From positions 1 through 34,634 of the forward strand of contig NZ_BAFU01000005.1 in assembly GCF_000308495.1 (NCBI RefSeq): a stretch of 34,634 nt of DNA, given 5' to 3'. A program made the position numbers and the translations under genes. The DNA is from Nocardia brevicatena NBRC 12119. GTDB taxonomy: Bacteria; Actinomycetota; Actinomycetes; Mycobacteriales; Mycobacteriaceae. This document shows, one piece after another, positions 1 through 9,849 of this stretch. The notes beneath the pieces were generated by a model. The model worked only from the letters and a program-made list of their open reading frames with translations, was not told the origin of the DNA and did not search any database. Each line of letters opens with the position of its first letter. Within the stretch, counting starts at the first letter, position 1.

Positions 1-102
1 CTTGGTGAATGCGGCGGCTTTGTCCGAAGTACAGCGTGGATTGGACTCTACTACAGAGCGTAGCGCTCGGCCCCCGGCGACAGCAGCCGTAGGGTCGAGC
101 GG

Positions 103-1566
103 ATGAGCTCGTTGGCGCCGCAGGACGCGACCATGTACTGGCTGTCGCGCCGTATCCGCAACGACCAGTTCCTGCTGTACTGCTTCGCCGAATCCGAATG
201 CGGTACCCCTGAACTGCGGCGGGCGATCGTCGACCGGTGCGCCGCGATTCCGGAACTGCGGGTGCGGTTGCGCGAGGATCCCACCGGCCTGTCGTATCCG
301 AGGTGGGTTCCCTGTGTACCGGCGTCCGACCAATTCGTGGACCACGCTTCGCAGGGGTGGGGGTGGTCACGGCTGCTGCGGGCACTCGGGGAGCTGCTGC
401 ACACCGGTGTCGATCCCGTGTATCGCCCTTGGCGCCTGCACGTCTTCCGCGGTATCCGCGAGGCGCCCACCGGCGATCCGTTCTCGACCGTGGTGGTGCT
501 GCAGACATCACATGCCCTCGCCGATGGTCGGGGTGCCGCTCGGCTGGCACGGGGGCTGTTCACCGGTTCCGGGGAGACCGAGCGGAGTGGGACGGACCGG
601 AACATCGCGGTACCGCGTATCGGGGGGCGGGCGCCGGGTGCGGAAACGGCGGTGCCGGACAGGGAGCGTGGCGTCGCGAGATGGCCGGGTCGGGCGGTGC
701 GGGCGGTGGCCTCCCGATTCCCGGCCGGGTACGCGGCGGCCCGCATGCCGACCGATATCGTGCGAACGCTGGGCCGTGGTGTGCGAGCTCACCGCGCACA
801 ACGGGAACTGGCCCGGCTGACCTCGGAAGGCCGCCTGCCCGGGCCCGCTCCCGGCTATCCACCGGGGCCGCTGAACGGGCCCGAACAGGTCACCGGGCAT
901 ACGGTTCGGGTGATCGTCCGCCCGGTCGAGGACTTCCGGGTATCGGGGCACAGCATCACGGTGGTGGCGTTGACCGCGGTGTCCCTCGCGGTGGAGCGGT
1001 ACCTGGCCTCTCGTGGCGAGAGCGTGCGCCGGCTGGGGGCGCAGGTGCCGATGGCGCTGCCCGAAGTGGCGGGGGTGCGCAACAACTATCGCAGTCTCGG
1101 CGTGGACTTGTGCGCCGGCGAGTCCGACCTGCGGCGGCGGGCCGCCGCCATAGCCGAGGTGCTCGCCGCACGGCGCTCGCGGGCCGTTCACCCGCTTCTG
1201 GCCGTCCAGGACGCCGTGACCGCGGCGGTGCCCGCCCTCGTGCACCGCCGGGACGTGCAGCGGTTTCCGATCGAGACCATACCGGGCACCGTGGCCGGCC
1301 ACACCGTGCTGTCGAGTGTCGACCGCGGTCCCGCCGATCTCACCTTCGGCGGGGCTCCCGTTCGGTTCACCGCCGGTTTTCCCGCGCTCGGGTCCGTGAT
1401 GCACCTGACCCACGGGCTGCACGGTCTCGGCGGAACCGTGACCTTCTCGGTGCACGCCGACCCGGCCGCTGTTCCGGATATCGACGTCTACACCGAACGG
1501 CTGCGCTCGGCGCTGGGAGAGGTCGTCGCAGCGCATCGGATGTCCCCCGGTTCCCCGGGGCCGTAG
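103..1566 (+). CDS. WS/DGAT-like acyltransferase homologue with altered active site
   Basis: 487 aa, about the length of the bacterial wax ester synthase/acyl-CoA:diacylglycerol acyltransferase family. Family landmarks visible are the N-terminal start 'LAPQDATMYWL', a PLW-like segment near residues 105-112 (VDPVYRPW), the active-site block at 136-142 and the C-terminal DUF1298-like part (about 400-480). The canonical HHxxxDG motif reads SHALADG here: the second, catalytic His (137) and the DG remain but the first His is Ser. Family members esterify fatty acids from acyl-CoA onto alcohols or diacylglycerol for storage lipid. The altered motif and weak overall similarity make the substrate uncertain; it could be a non-storage acyltransferase. 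It stands alone, followed by a hairpin and then tRNA-Ser. The ATG start at 103 fits the family N-terminus. Confidence 0.72.
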   Translation: MSSLAPQDATMYWLSRRIRNDQFLLYCFAESECGTPELRRAIVDRCAAIPELRVRLREDPTGLSYPRWVPCVPASDQFVDHASQGWGWSRLLRALGELLHTGVDPVYRPWRLHVFRGIREAPTGDPFSTVVVLQTSHALADGRGAARLARGLFTGSGETERSGTDRNIAVPRIGGRAPGAETAVPDRERGVARWPGRAVRAVASRFPAGYAAARMPTDIVRTLGRGVRAHRAQRELARLTSEGRLPGPAPGYPPGPLNGPEQVTGHTVRVIVRPVEDFRVSGHSITVVALTAVSLAVERYLASRGESVRRLGAQVPMALPEVAGVRNNYRSLGVDLCAGESDLRRRAAAIAEVLAARRSRAVHPLLAVQDAVTAAVPALVHRRDVQRFPIETIPGTVAGHTVLSSVDRGPADLTFGGAPVRFTAGFPALGSVMHLTHGLHGLGGTVTFSVHADPAAVPDIDVYTERLRSALGEVVAAHRMSPGSPGP

Positions 1567-1651
1567 GGCCCGTCTCCTCGGCCCGGTCGGGTCCGGGACG
1601 GACCGTGGTCGTGATCGCCGATATCCCCGGTGGCGGCTTCTCTCCCGCCGT

Positions 1652-1671
1652 GACCCCGAAATGGCGGGGTC
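1652..1671 (+). terminator. Hairpin after the WS/DGAT-like gene
   Basis: A perfect 7-bp inverted repeat (GACCCCG / CGGGGTC, 6-nt loop) lies about 85 nt after the stop codon, with a T5 run only 20 nt further on. It may end transcription of the acyltransferase gene, but the T-run is not directly adjacent, so this is tentative. Confidence 0.3.
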
Positions 1672-1692
1672 CGCCGGGCGGGACCGGCCGTT

Positions 1693-1722
1693 TTTACGTC
1701 TGGGTGACGTGGACGGTATGCT
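1693..1722 (+). promoter_or_regulatory. Promoter for tRNA-Ser
   Basis: A -35-like TTTACG (1693-1698) and a -10-like TATGCT (1717-1722) are separated by 18 bp. The expected transcription start, 7-8 nt after the -10 box, falls on or next to the first base of the mature tRNA at 1730. The -35 box matches TTGACA at four of six positions. Confidence 0.45.
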
Positions 1723-1729
1723 GCTCGGC

Positions 1730-3559
<1,830 letters not shown>

Positions 3560-3573
3560 GCGGAGGACAGGCC

Positions 3574-3613
3574 ACGAGGGCGGTGTCGGTTCTCGGACCG
3601 GCACCACCCTCGT
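3574..3613. terminator. Bidirectional terminator between convergent genes
   Basis: Two 17-nt arms (3574-3590 and 3597-3613) pair with one C/A mismatch and one G/U wobble around a 6-nt loop. The hairpin sits between the aminotransferase stop and the methyltransferase stop and can serve both strands. No long T-run is present. Confidence 0.65.
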
Positions 3614-3617
3614 TCGC

Positions 3618-4481
3618 TCAGGCGGGCTTGTGGGCGAGGACGGCGAACATGGTCACCGAGAGGTGGATATCACCGACCGTGGCACCGGCGGCCAGATCGT
3701 TCAACAGTTCCGTACGCTGCGCCTCGGTGATGACCCGCCGGGCGACGGCCATGGCCGAGATACGGCTGACCAGCGCGCCCGCCCCGACCGAACGATCCTG
3801 GACCAGGGCATGCGAGCCGACTTCGTCGACGACGAGCCCGGCCTTGGTCAGCAGGCCCGGCAGCCTGCGGCCGGAGAACGGGTTGGTGGTGTTGATGAGC
3901 AGGGTGTCGATGACCTCCCGCACCACTCGGCGGTCACCGGGGTGCACGATCGCGGTGCCCCAGTCGGAGTCCACTACCACCGCGCGTCCGCCGGAGCGCA
4001 GTACCCGGGCGATCTCGCGGGCGGCCCGGATGGGGGTGGTGAGGTGCTGGAAGACGCGCTCACACAGGACGGCGTCGAAGGTGTCGGAGCCGAACGGCAC
4101 GCCGTAGGCATCACCGGAGTGGAAGGTGGCCCGTGATCCGGCGGCGGCGGCATTGCGCTCGGCGGCGGTCAACAGGTGCGGATCGGGTTCCACCCCGACC
4201 GCCCGGCCGTTCGGGCCGACCGCCTCGGCGAAGGTGATCGCCTCCGAGCCGGTACCGGAGCCGATATCGACAGCGCTTTCACCGGGCCGTAGGGCGAGCG
4301 CCTCGTGCGCCCAGGTTCGCAGGCGCGACAGGCCGGGCAGCGCGGCCTGTAGGTCGCGGACATCGACCAACTGGTCCTGGCCCGCGGCATCGAAACGGTC
4401 GGGCCGTAACCCGAAACTGTCCATGGATCCGTGTCCATCCACTGTGCGGAGTGCGGAAGTAGTTGTCGCCGTGTGTGGCAT
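3618..4481 (-). CDS. Class I SAM-dependent methyltransferase
   Basis: 287 aa with a Methyltransf_11/UbiE-type Rossmann core. Motif I is VDIGSGTGS at residues 71-79, the acidic residue after strand 2 is in GVEPD (Glu98), and motif II/III lies around GDAYGVPFGSDTFDAVLCERVFQHL. The product transfers a methyl group from S-adenosylmethionine, but the substrate cannot be read from sequence; related actinobacterial enzymes act on small molecules such as quinones or secondary metabolites. The C-terminal part (about 190-287) is helical and family-specific. The ATG at 4481 has a weak ribosome binding site; an ATG at 4424 is an alternative that keeps the whole catalytic domain. It is divergent from the HhH-GPD-like gene. 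Confidence 0.85.
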   Translation of the reverse strand: MPHTATTTSALRTVDGHGSMDSFGLRPDRFDAAGQDQLVDVRDLQAALPGLSRLRTWAHEALALRPGESAVDIGSGTGSEAITFAEAVGPNGRAVGVEPDPHLLTAAERNAAAAGSRATFHSGDAYGVPFGSDTFDAVLCERVFQHLTTPIRAAREIARVLRSGGRAVVVDSDWGTAIVHPGDRRVVREVIDTLLINTTNPFSGRRLPGLLTKAGLVVDEVGSHALVQDRSVGAGALVSRISAMAVARRVITEAQRTELLNDLAAGATVGDIHLSVTMFAVLAHKPA

Positions 4482-4658
4482 GCGCCGAGCCTACGCGGCA
4501 ACCGTACCCGTCGCGCGGCAGGAACGCGCGGGGCGTTCGCTACCGAACGGTAATGAACTCGCTGGTAGCGGGTGTGGGCCGGGTACTGTTCGGGATGGCC
4601 CCGCCCGGGCCGGGTGGAATTGTCGTAAGACGTGTCTGGAGTAGGAGAGGTGCGTGGT

Positions 4659-5228
4659 ATGGCCGAACTGTGTCTCGCCCAGGAGCCCGCGGCGGACGAG
4701 CTGCTGTCGAAGAGTCCGTTGGCGTTGCTCATCGGGATGCTGCTGGACCAGCAGTACCCGCTGGAACAAGCGTTTCGAGGCCCCTGGAAGATCGCCGACC
4801 GGATGGGCGGGCTGGATATCCACAAGATCGCCGAGGCCGATCCCGAGCAATTCGAACAACTGTGCGCCACCCCACCCGCCATCCACCGGTACGGCCGGGC
4901 CATGGCGCGCCGAATCCAAGATCTCGCCCGCTGCGTGATCGAACGGTACGACGGCGATGTCGAGGCCGTCTGGACCGCCGACGACCCGGACGGGAAGGAA
5001 GTACTGCGCCGGTTGAAGGACCTTCCGGGGTACGGCGATCAGAAGGCCCGTATCTTCCTGGCCATGCTCGGAAAGCAGCTCGGGGTTCGGCCCACCGGCT
5101 GGGAGGCCGCCGCGGGTGCCTATGCCGAGCCCGGTTCTCGGCGTTCCGCCGCGGATGTGGTGGACGCGGAGACGCTGCTCGAGGTTCGGGCGTTCAAGAA
5201 GCAGCTCAAGGCCGCCGGGAAGGGTTGA
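4659..5228 (+). CDS. HhH-GPD-like protein of the actinobacterial DQQ type
   Basis: 189 aa. It belongs to a small uncharacterised HhH-GPD family seen in actinobacteria (NCBI family TIGR03252, as I recall), recognised by LLIGMLLDQQYPLEQAF at residues 23-39. A helix-hairpin-helix (LKDLPGYGDQKA, about 119-130) should bind the DNA backbone as in endonuclease III and AlkA-like glycosylases. The catalytic aspartate normally found about 18-20 residues after the hairpin is not evident: that segment reads QLGVRPTGWEA. A base-excision repair role is therefore family-based inference. The ATG at 4659 has AGGAGAGG 8 nt upstream. A GTG at 4632 in frame is less likely because it lies before that ribosome binding site. 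Confidence 0.85.
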   Translation: MAELCLAQEPAADELLSKSPLALLIGMLLDQQYPLEQAFRGPWKIADRMGGLDIHKIAEADPEQFEQLCATPPAIHRYGRAMARRIQDLARCVIERYDGDVEAVWTADDPDGKEVLRRLKDLPGYGDQKARIFLAMLGKQLGVRPTGWEAAAGAYAEPGSRRSAADVVDAETLLEVRAFKKQLKAAGKG

Positions 5229-5335
5229 TCGAAGCCGTTCGGGCCAGGGCGGCGGCCGCCGTTATCGGTCTCGAACTGCCGAAATATCCGAGAGCGGGGC
5301 CGGCGTGCGGCAAAACCTTGGTGCCTCGGTGGCGG

Positions 5336-5364
5336 CGGTGTTAACTTATTTGTTATGAACACCG
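5336..5364. promoter_or_regulatory. Inverted repeat with AT-rich core before the ROK gene
   Basis: Perfect 7-bp arms CGGTGTT (5336-5342) and AACACCG (5358-5364) flank a 15-bp AT-rich spacer, which stands out in this GC-rich DNA. It lies 185 nt upstream of the ROK start and looks like a regulator binding site or a promoter/operator region. The binding protein is unknown; autoregulation by the ROK protein is one possibility. Confidence 0.4.
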
Positions 5365-5384
5365 GCCGCACCACCCCTCCGCGA

Positions 5385-5398
5385 GTCACATATGTGAC
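5385..5398. promoter_or_regulatory. Perfect 14-bp palindrome before the ROK gene
   Basis: GTCACATATGTGAC is a perfect dyad 20 bp downstream of the AT-rich inverted repeat and 150 nt before the ROK start. Its size and symmetry suit a dimeric transcription factor. The gap 5229-5548 otherwise holds only small hairpins and no credible gene. Confidence 0.4.
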
Positions 5399-5511
5399 CG
5401 CCGCGCTGGGCCTGCGGCTCCCGCCCACGCGGGAATTGTGTTGTTCCTCTTGCTGCGGCTGAGCGGGTCTTTCACCCGCCGGCTGCCTTATCGCCCCACC
5501 CGTAGGCATGT

Positions 5512-5528
5512 GTCCCGCTCGGCGGGAC
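5512..5528 (+). promoter_or_regulatory. Hairpin in the ROK leader, next to the ribosome binding site
   Basis: GTCCCGC (5512-5518) pairs perfectly with GCGGGAC (5522-5528) across a 3-nt loop, ending 6 nt before the AAGGA ribosome binding site. A second hairpin, GCGGGT/ACCCGC, lies at 5463-5479. They could affect translation of the ROK mRNA, but short GC hairpins are common in such DNA. Confidence 0.25.
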
Positions 5529-5548
5529 CCCAGCAAGGAACAGCAGCC

Positions 5549-6832
5549 ATGTCTCTCCCCACCCTGGACCGATCCGGTACCGCCGCCGTCACCCGCCGTA
5601 CCCGCACCCAGCGTCCGGTCGTCGCGCCCGAACTGCGGATCTCGGACAACCCCGCCGCGGCGGTACTGCGTGCCGCCCTCACCGGGCCCACCTTCCGCGA
5701 TATCGCCGCCCGCGCCACCGGTCTGAGCACCGCGACGGTCAACCGCCAGGTCGCCGCCCTGCTCACCACGGGCCTGCTGCGTGAACGCCCGGACCTGACG
5801 GCCTCCGGTGCGGTGGGCCGGCCGCGGGTGCCGTTCGAGGTGAACCACGAGCGCTATCTGACCCTCGGCGTCCACGTGGGCGCCGCCTCCACCAAGATAG
5901 TCGTCGCCGATCTGCGCGGGCGGATCCTGGGGGGACTGTCCATCGCGACCCCGCAGACCGGGCAGGAATTCGCCGTCACCACCGTGGCCCGCAGCGCCAA
6001 GGCGTTCCTACAACGCTGGCACAAGCGGACACCACTGTGGGTGGGTGTGGCGATTGGTGGCCGGGTCGACACCCGCACTGGGGTGGTGGACCACCCGAAA
6101 CTCGGCTGGCACGAGGCCCCGGTCGGCGCGGTATTCGGTGATGTCCTGGGGCTACCGGTCTCGGTGGCGCCACATGTGGAGGCGATGGCCGCCGCCGAAC
6201 TGCTGTTGTCGCCGGCGGACCCGTCCGCCGGTGATGAATCCGGCCGGGTGGGTGCGCCGCGCGGGAGCAGCCTGTATTTCTATCTCCGGGAGACCGCCGG
6301 CGTGGCGGTGAGCCTGGACGGTCGGGTGCACACGCCGAGCAGTGGCCCCGGTTCGATCGCGCATCTGCCCACCGGCTCCGATATCACCTGCGCATGCGGC
6401 CGGCGCGGTTGCTTGGAGGCGACCGTGGGCGACCGGGCACTGCACGCGCAGGCGGTGGGCCGCGGCATCATTCCGGCGCACCACGGCAGCCAGGGCACCA
6501 CCATCGCCGATCTCTACCGGGCCGCGGTCGCCGGTTCGGAACCGGCGCGCGGACTGCTGGCCGAACGGGCCGCCATCCTCGGCCGCACGGTGGCGCTCGT
6601 ACGGGATATGTTCAACCCCGACCGGGTGCTGCTCGGCGGTCAGGCCTTCACGGCGTACCGGCCCGGCCTCGCCCACGTGGCGCGCGCGTTCTCCGAGGCG
6701 ACGGTGTTGCCACCCACCGATATCAGGGTCACCGGCTATGCGTCGAAGGTGCAGGAATTCGCCGCCGTGGTCACCTCGCTGAGTGTGCTGTACGCGGACC
6801 CGCCGGCCGCCGTCCGCCGGGTGCACGCCTGA
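5549..6832 (+). CDS. ROK-family transcriptional regulator
   Basis: 427 aa. It has an N-terminal winged helix-turn-helix (about 36-78; FRDIAARATGLSTATVNRQVAALLTTGLL) followed by a ROK domain (about 104-420). The ROK zinc signature CxCGxxGCxE is intact at 281-290 (Cys281, Cys283, Cys288). The sugar-kinase phosphate motif DxGxT is degenerate (GVHVGAAST) and the usual catalytic aspartate position reads HVEA, so it should be a sugar- or metabolite-responsive DNA-binding repressor rather than a kinase. The effector is unknown. ATG 5549 is chosen because AAGGA lies 9 nt upstream; an in-frame GTG at 5438 would add a 37-residue Arg-rich tail not expected of this family. The two palindromes upstream are candidate operators. 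It is followed by a strong hairpin and a convergent gene. Confidence 0.88.
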   Translation: MSLPTLDRSGTAAVTRRTRTQRPVVAPELRISDNPAAAVLRAALTGPTFRDIAARATGLSTATVNRQVAALLTTGLLRERPDLTASGAVGRPRVPFEVNHERYLTLGVHVGAASTKIVVADLRGRILGGLSIATPQTGQEFAVTTVARSAKAFLQRWHKRTPLWVGVAIGGRVDTRTGVVDHPKLGWHEAPVGAVFGDVLGLPVSVAPHVEAMAAAELLLSPADPSAGDESGRVGAPRGSSLYFYLRETAGVAVSLDGRVHTPSSGPGSIAHLPTGSDITCACGRRGCLEATVGDRALHAQAVGRGIIPAHHGSQGTTIADLYRAAVAGSEPARGLLAERAAILGRTVALVRDMFNPDRVLLGGQAFTAYRPGLAHVARAFSEATVLPPTDIRVTGYASKVQEFAAVVTSLSVLYADPPAAVRRVHA

Positions 6833-6843
6833 CGGACGGCGGC

Positions 6844-6881
6844 CGGCCGCTCATGCTGTGTCGATTCGGCATGAGCGGCCG
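6844..6881. terminator. Hairpin terminator after the ROK gene
   Basis: A perfect 13-bp stem (6844-6856 with 6869-6881; core GGCCGCTCATGC) encloses a 12-nt loop, starting 12 nt after the ROK stop codon. There is no T-run, as is common for actinobacterial terminators. Confidence 0.65.
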
Positions 6882-7001
6882 CCCTCCGCGGTCGCACTCC
6901 GCCACAGTCGGGGCCCGGCCGGGTCTGGACCGACCGGAGCGGCGTCGCGTCGGCGGCGTCGCGGAGGGAGGGAAGACCCGGGGTCACGAGGGCCCCGACC
7001 C

Positions 7002-7020
7002 GCGCCGCCTTTGGCGGCGC
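7002..7020 (-). terminator. Hairpin after the DUF2207 gene
   Basis: GCGCCGCC and GGCGGCGC pair perfectly around a 3-nt loop, 18 nt downstream of the DUF2207 stop (read on the minus strand). It lacks a T-run. It may work with the ROK hairpin to separate the convergent genes. Confidence 0.4.
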
Positions 7021-7037
7021 AATCGAACACGGACCGC

Positions 7038-8630
7038 TCATGCCGCGGGGAAGAGGGATTCGACAGCGGTGATGAAATATGGGAAATGGCCGGCGAAGCG
7101 GTGCAGGTTGCGGTCCTGATCGAACCCGCCGAACCAGTACAGGCCCGGAGCCTCGTCCGCGGCGGGGTCCAGGTCGCGGAAGACGCGGACCCAGTTATCG
7201 GCCCTGCCCCACACCACGGTGTAGGGCAGGGCACGGGAGAAGACCAGCTCCCGGTCGGCGGGCGGCACCCGGTCGGCACGAAGCTCGTCGAGTCCGCGGC
7301 GCAGCGCGTGGACCTGGCCGGTGAGCGTCCGGCCGTGGGCGGTGCGCAGCGGCAGGAAGCGCTGCGCGATCAGCACTCCGAGACCGGCGAGGGCTATCGC
7401 GACACCCACCAGCGCATGTCCCGACACGACCGCCGCCCCGATGGTTGCAGCAACGCCGACGACGAGCAGTCCACCGCCCAGCCAGAGCGGCAGCCTGCGC
7501 CGAGTGGCGTCGAAGAAGGTACCGCGCTTCACCGCGTCGGCGAACATGGCCGCGCGCAGGGGTTCCACCTGCATCCGGCCGGGGCGGCGCAGTTCGGACA
7601 GGGCCACCGTCTCGGTGCCGGCGGGTAGGAGGGCCTCGTAGAGGGCTCGCTCATAACCACGCAGTTGGTCGTCGGGCGGGTTGATCCGGGTGATTCGCCA
7701 GTCGGAATCGTCGACCGGGTCGATCCAGATATAACGGCGGACCGCCAGATCGACGACGGTGGCGGCGATATCGGTGGGGTCCGCGTGCTCCTCCAACAGC
7801 ACACCGGCCTCGCCGGGCAGCAGGCCGTCGGGGGAGGCGAACTGGGTCCGGCCGTCCGCGTGCACCAGCGGTTCGATGGTCTCGGCCGCGGCCGGCCGCC
7901 GGGCCCGGACGATATAGCCGGCCAGCGCGGCCATGGCCAGGAACAGCACGCCGAACGCGACGAGAGCCGGGCCGGTGAGGGTGAAGATCGAACCGCCCGA
8001 GGACTGGATATCGGCGTTCGCAGGCACGGTGCCGGGCGGAATCTGCAGGGTGAGGTCGACGGCTTCGCCCTTGCGCAGGTTCGTCTGGTCCAGGTACAGC
8101 ATGCCGTCGGCCTCGATATGCACATGGGCGCAGGGGCGCGCGTTACCGGGTGGGCCGAGCTTGCAGTCCACTATGCCCATTTCGAAACTGGGACTGATGA
8201 GCGAGGCGTGGATCTCCGCGATATCGGCGTTCAGCGCGCCTATCCACCGGAAGACCTGACTGCCCTCGGCGTTGTTGACGGTGTTGTGCACCGAATAGCG
8301 GAAGGCCGATTCACCGGGGCCCGCCTCGATGGTGAACAGGTCGTCGGCCACCTGTGCGGTGCCCGCACCGGATGATTCGATATCGGTGACCTGGAAACGC
8401 CGTTCGGAGTGCTCGTCGAGCCGGATCCGCAGTGGCAGCGACATCTGAAACCGGTCACCCGCGGGGACGGTCACCTTCTCGTCGACTTCGAGCACACCTT
8501 CGCGGTTCAGCTTCATATCCACAGTAATGGCGACGCCGGTGGGCTGCGCCCAAGCGGTCGGTGTGCCCGTCGCGAGCAGTCCGACGATCACGAGCAGCAG
8601 CGCTACAGCGCCCCCCCGAAAAGTGAGCAT
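7038..8630 (-). CDS. DUF2207-family membrane protein
   Basis: 530 aa. It has an N-terminal signal peptide (1-29, ending near TAWA-QP), then an extracytoplasmic beta-rich DUF2207 domain (about 33-205), a transmembrane helix at about 217-240, a cytoplasmic stretch, and two further hydrophobic helices around 365-415 (LWLGGGLLVVGVAATIGAAVV and VGVAIALAGLGVLIAQ). The C-terminal part ends with a Gly/Trp/Tyr-rich DUF2207 tail (GLYWFGGFDQ). The function of DUF2207 proteins is not established; they are predicted cell-envelope proteins. The start codon lies only 8 nt from a good -10 box, so the mRNA is probably leaderless. It is divergent from the zinc metallopeptidase. Confidence 0.85.
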   Translation of the reverse strand: MLTFRGGAVALLLVIVGLLATGTPTAWAQPTGVAITVDMKLNREGVLEVDEKVTVPAGDRFQMSLPLRIRLDEHSERRFQVTDIESSGAGTAQVADDLFTIEAGPGESAFRYSVHNTVNNAEGSQVFRWIGALNADIAEIHASLISPSFEMGIVDCKLGPPGNARPCAHVHIEADGMLYLDQTNLRKGEAVDLTLQIPPGTVPANADIQSSGGSIFTLTGPALVAFGVLFLAMAALAGYIVRARRPAAAETIEPLVHADGRTQFASPDGLLPGEAGVLLEEHADPTDIAATVVDLAVRRYIWIDPVDDSDWRITRINPPDDQLRGYERALYEALLPAGTETVALSELRRPGRMQVEPLRAAMFADAVKRGTFFDATRRRLPLWLGGGLLVVGVAATIGAAVVSGHALVGVAIALAGLGVLIAQRFLPLRTAHGRTLTGQVHALRRGLDELRADRVPPADRELVFSRALPYTVVWGRADNWVRVFRDLDPAADEAPGLYWFGGFDQDRNLHRFAGHFPYFITAVESLFPAA

Positions 8631-8638
8631 GACTCGAT

Positions 8639-8668
8639 ACTCTAAACAGCCTGCTATATCTTCGTCAG
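8639..8668 (-). promoter_or_regulatory. Promoter of the DUF2207 gene, probably leaderless
   Basis: On the minus strand, -35-like CTGACG (8668-8663) and -10 TAGAGT (8644-8639) are 18 bp apart. The expected transcription start is within about 3 nt of the ATG at 8630, leaving no room for a ribosome binding site. Confidence 0.5.
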
Positions 8669-8697
8669 GGCTGTAGAAGATCGGGAAGGGTGGGGGA

Positions 8698-9849
8698 GTG
8701 ACGCGACCACCGTACGGATATGGGCCGGTTCCGCCAGGTGGGCAGCCGTTTTCGGGGAGTCGACGTCCACCCTACGGGCAGCGGCCGTCGGTTCCACCCG
8801 GTCACCGTCCCCCGTATGCTCCCGGCTCTCCCGGATACGCAGCGCCACAGGGCTTCCCTCGCCCGTCCTACGGGCCGTCGCCCGGATACCCCAGCCGGGG
8901 ACCGGTTCCCGGCCACCGGCCCCGAGCCGCACCCCCGATGCCACCGCCGGCGGCCTATCGCAGACCGGGCCCGCCGCCGCGTCGCTCCGGTGGCGGGGGC
9001 GCAACGACCGCGCTGTTCGTGGTGGTGGTGTTGGTCGTGGTGCTCGGCCTGGCGCGCGTCGCGCTGACCTCGGTGGGGATGGATATCAGCGCCGGTCCGC
9101 GACCTGAGCACAGCTATGACAACGGCGATTCCGGGCCCGCCGAGACCGCGCGGAATCCGCTGCTCACCGATCCGAACACCACCCTGCTGCCCGCCGACTG
9201 CGATTACGCCCCGTGGGGCACCGACGAGTCGACGGCGCGCGCCTTCTTCGGTAGCGCCGCGAAATGCCTGGAAGAAGCCTGGCGGCCGCTGTTGGAACAG
9301 GCGGAGCTGCCGTTCACCGCGCCGACGGTGAACGTGACGGAGGACACGGACGGTATCACCACCCCGTGTACCGGGACGACCAGCAATTTCGCGGCGTTCT
9401 ACTGTCCGGCCAACAAGAGCATCTATATGCCGATCAGTCAGTTGCAGACCGATATGTACGGGGACAACTGGGTCGTGTACCTGTCGGTGTTCGCCCATGA
9501 GTACGGCCACCACGTACAGAACCTGTCCGGGATTCTGCGCAAGGTCAACAGCGACCGGATCGATCTCGGGCCCCGCACTCCGCAGGGGCTGGAGCTGTCG
9601 CGTCGGGTCGAACTGCAGGCCAACTGCTTCGACGGTATGTACCTGGCGTCGTCGGGGCAGGGCGGGTCGCTGACATCCGGTCAGCTGGGTCTGGCCCGCG
9701 AGGACGCCGGTGGGCGTGGCGACCAGAGCGGTGATATGCGCGATCACGGTTCGCCGGAGAACAGCGGTCTATGGTTCGGCCGTGGGGCGGACAACAACCG
9801 GGCGGCGCAGTGCAATACGTTCACCGCGTCGGCGGGTGAGGTCGGCTGA
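8698..9849 (+). CDS. Neutral zinc metallopeptidase, YpfJ family, membrane-anchored
   Basis: 383 aa. It has a Pro/Gly/Tyr-rich cytoplasmic N-terminus (1-95), a single transmembrane helix (about 101-122, ALFVVVVLVVVLGLARVAL), and then a PF04228-type zinc peptidase domain. The HExxH motif is HEYGHH, with His267, Glu268 and His271. Downstream ELQANCFDGMY supplies the third ligand region. Four cysteines in the extracytoplasmic part may form disulfides. The topology places the peptidase outside the membrane; the substrates of this family are not known. The GTG start at 8698 has GGGAAGGG upstream. The 3' end overlaps the convergent TetR gene by 29 bp. Confidence 0.88.
   Translation: MTRPPYGYGPVPPGGQPFSGSRRPPYGQRPSVPPGHRPPYAPGSPGYAAPQGFPRPSYGPSPGYPSRGPVPGHRPRAAPPMPPPAAYRRPGPPPRRSGGGGATTALFVVVVLVVVLGLARVALTSVGMDISAGPRPEHSYDNGDSGPAETARNPLLTDPNTTLLPADCDYAPWGTDESTARAFFGSAAKCLEEAWRPLLEQAELPFTAPTVNVTEDTDGITTPCTGTTSNFAAFYCPANKSIYMPISQLQTDMYGDNWVVYLSVFAHEYGHHVQNLSGILRKVNSDRIDLGPRTPQGLELSRRVELQANCFDGMYLASSGQGGSLTSGQLGLAREDAGGRGDQSGDMRDHGSPENSGLWFGRGADNNRAAQCNTFTASAGEVG

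Noticed and set aside
5438-5548. In-frame GTG giving a 37-residue extension of the ROK regulator
   Set aside because: The Arg-rich tail is not family-like, spans two hairpins, and a good ribosome binding site precedes ATG 5549.
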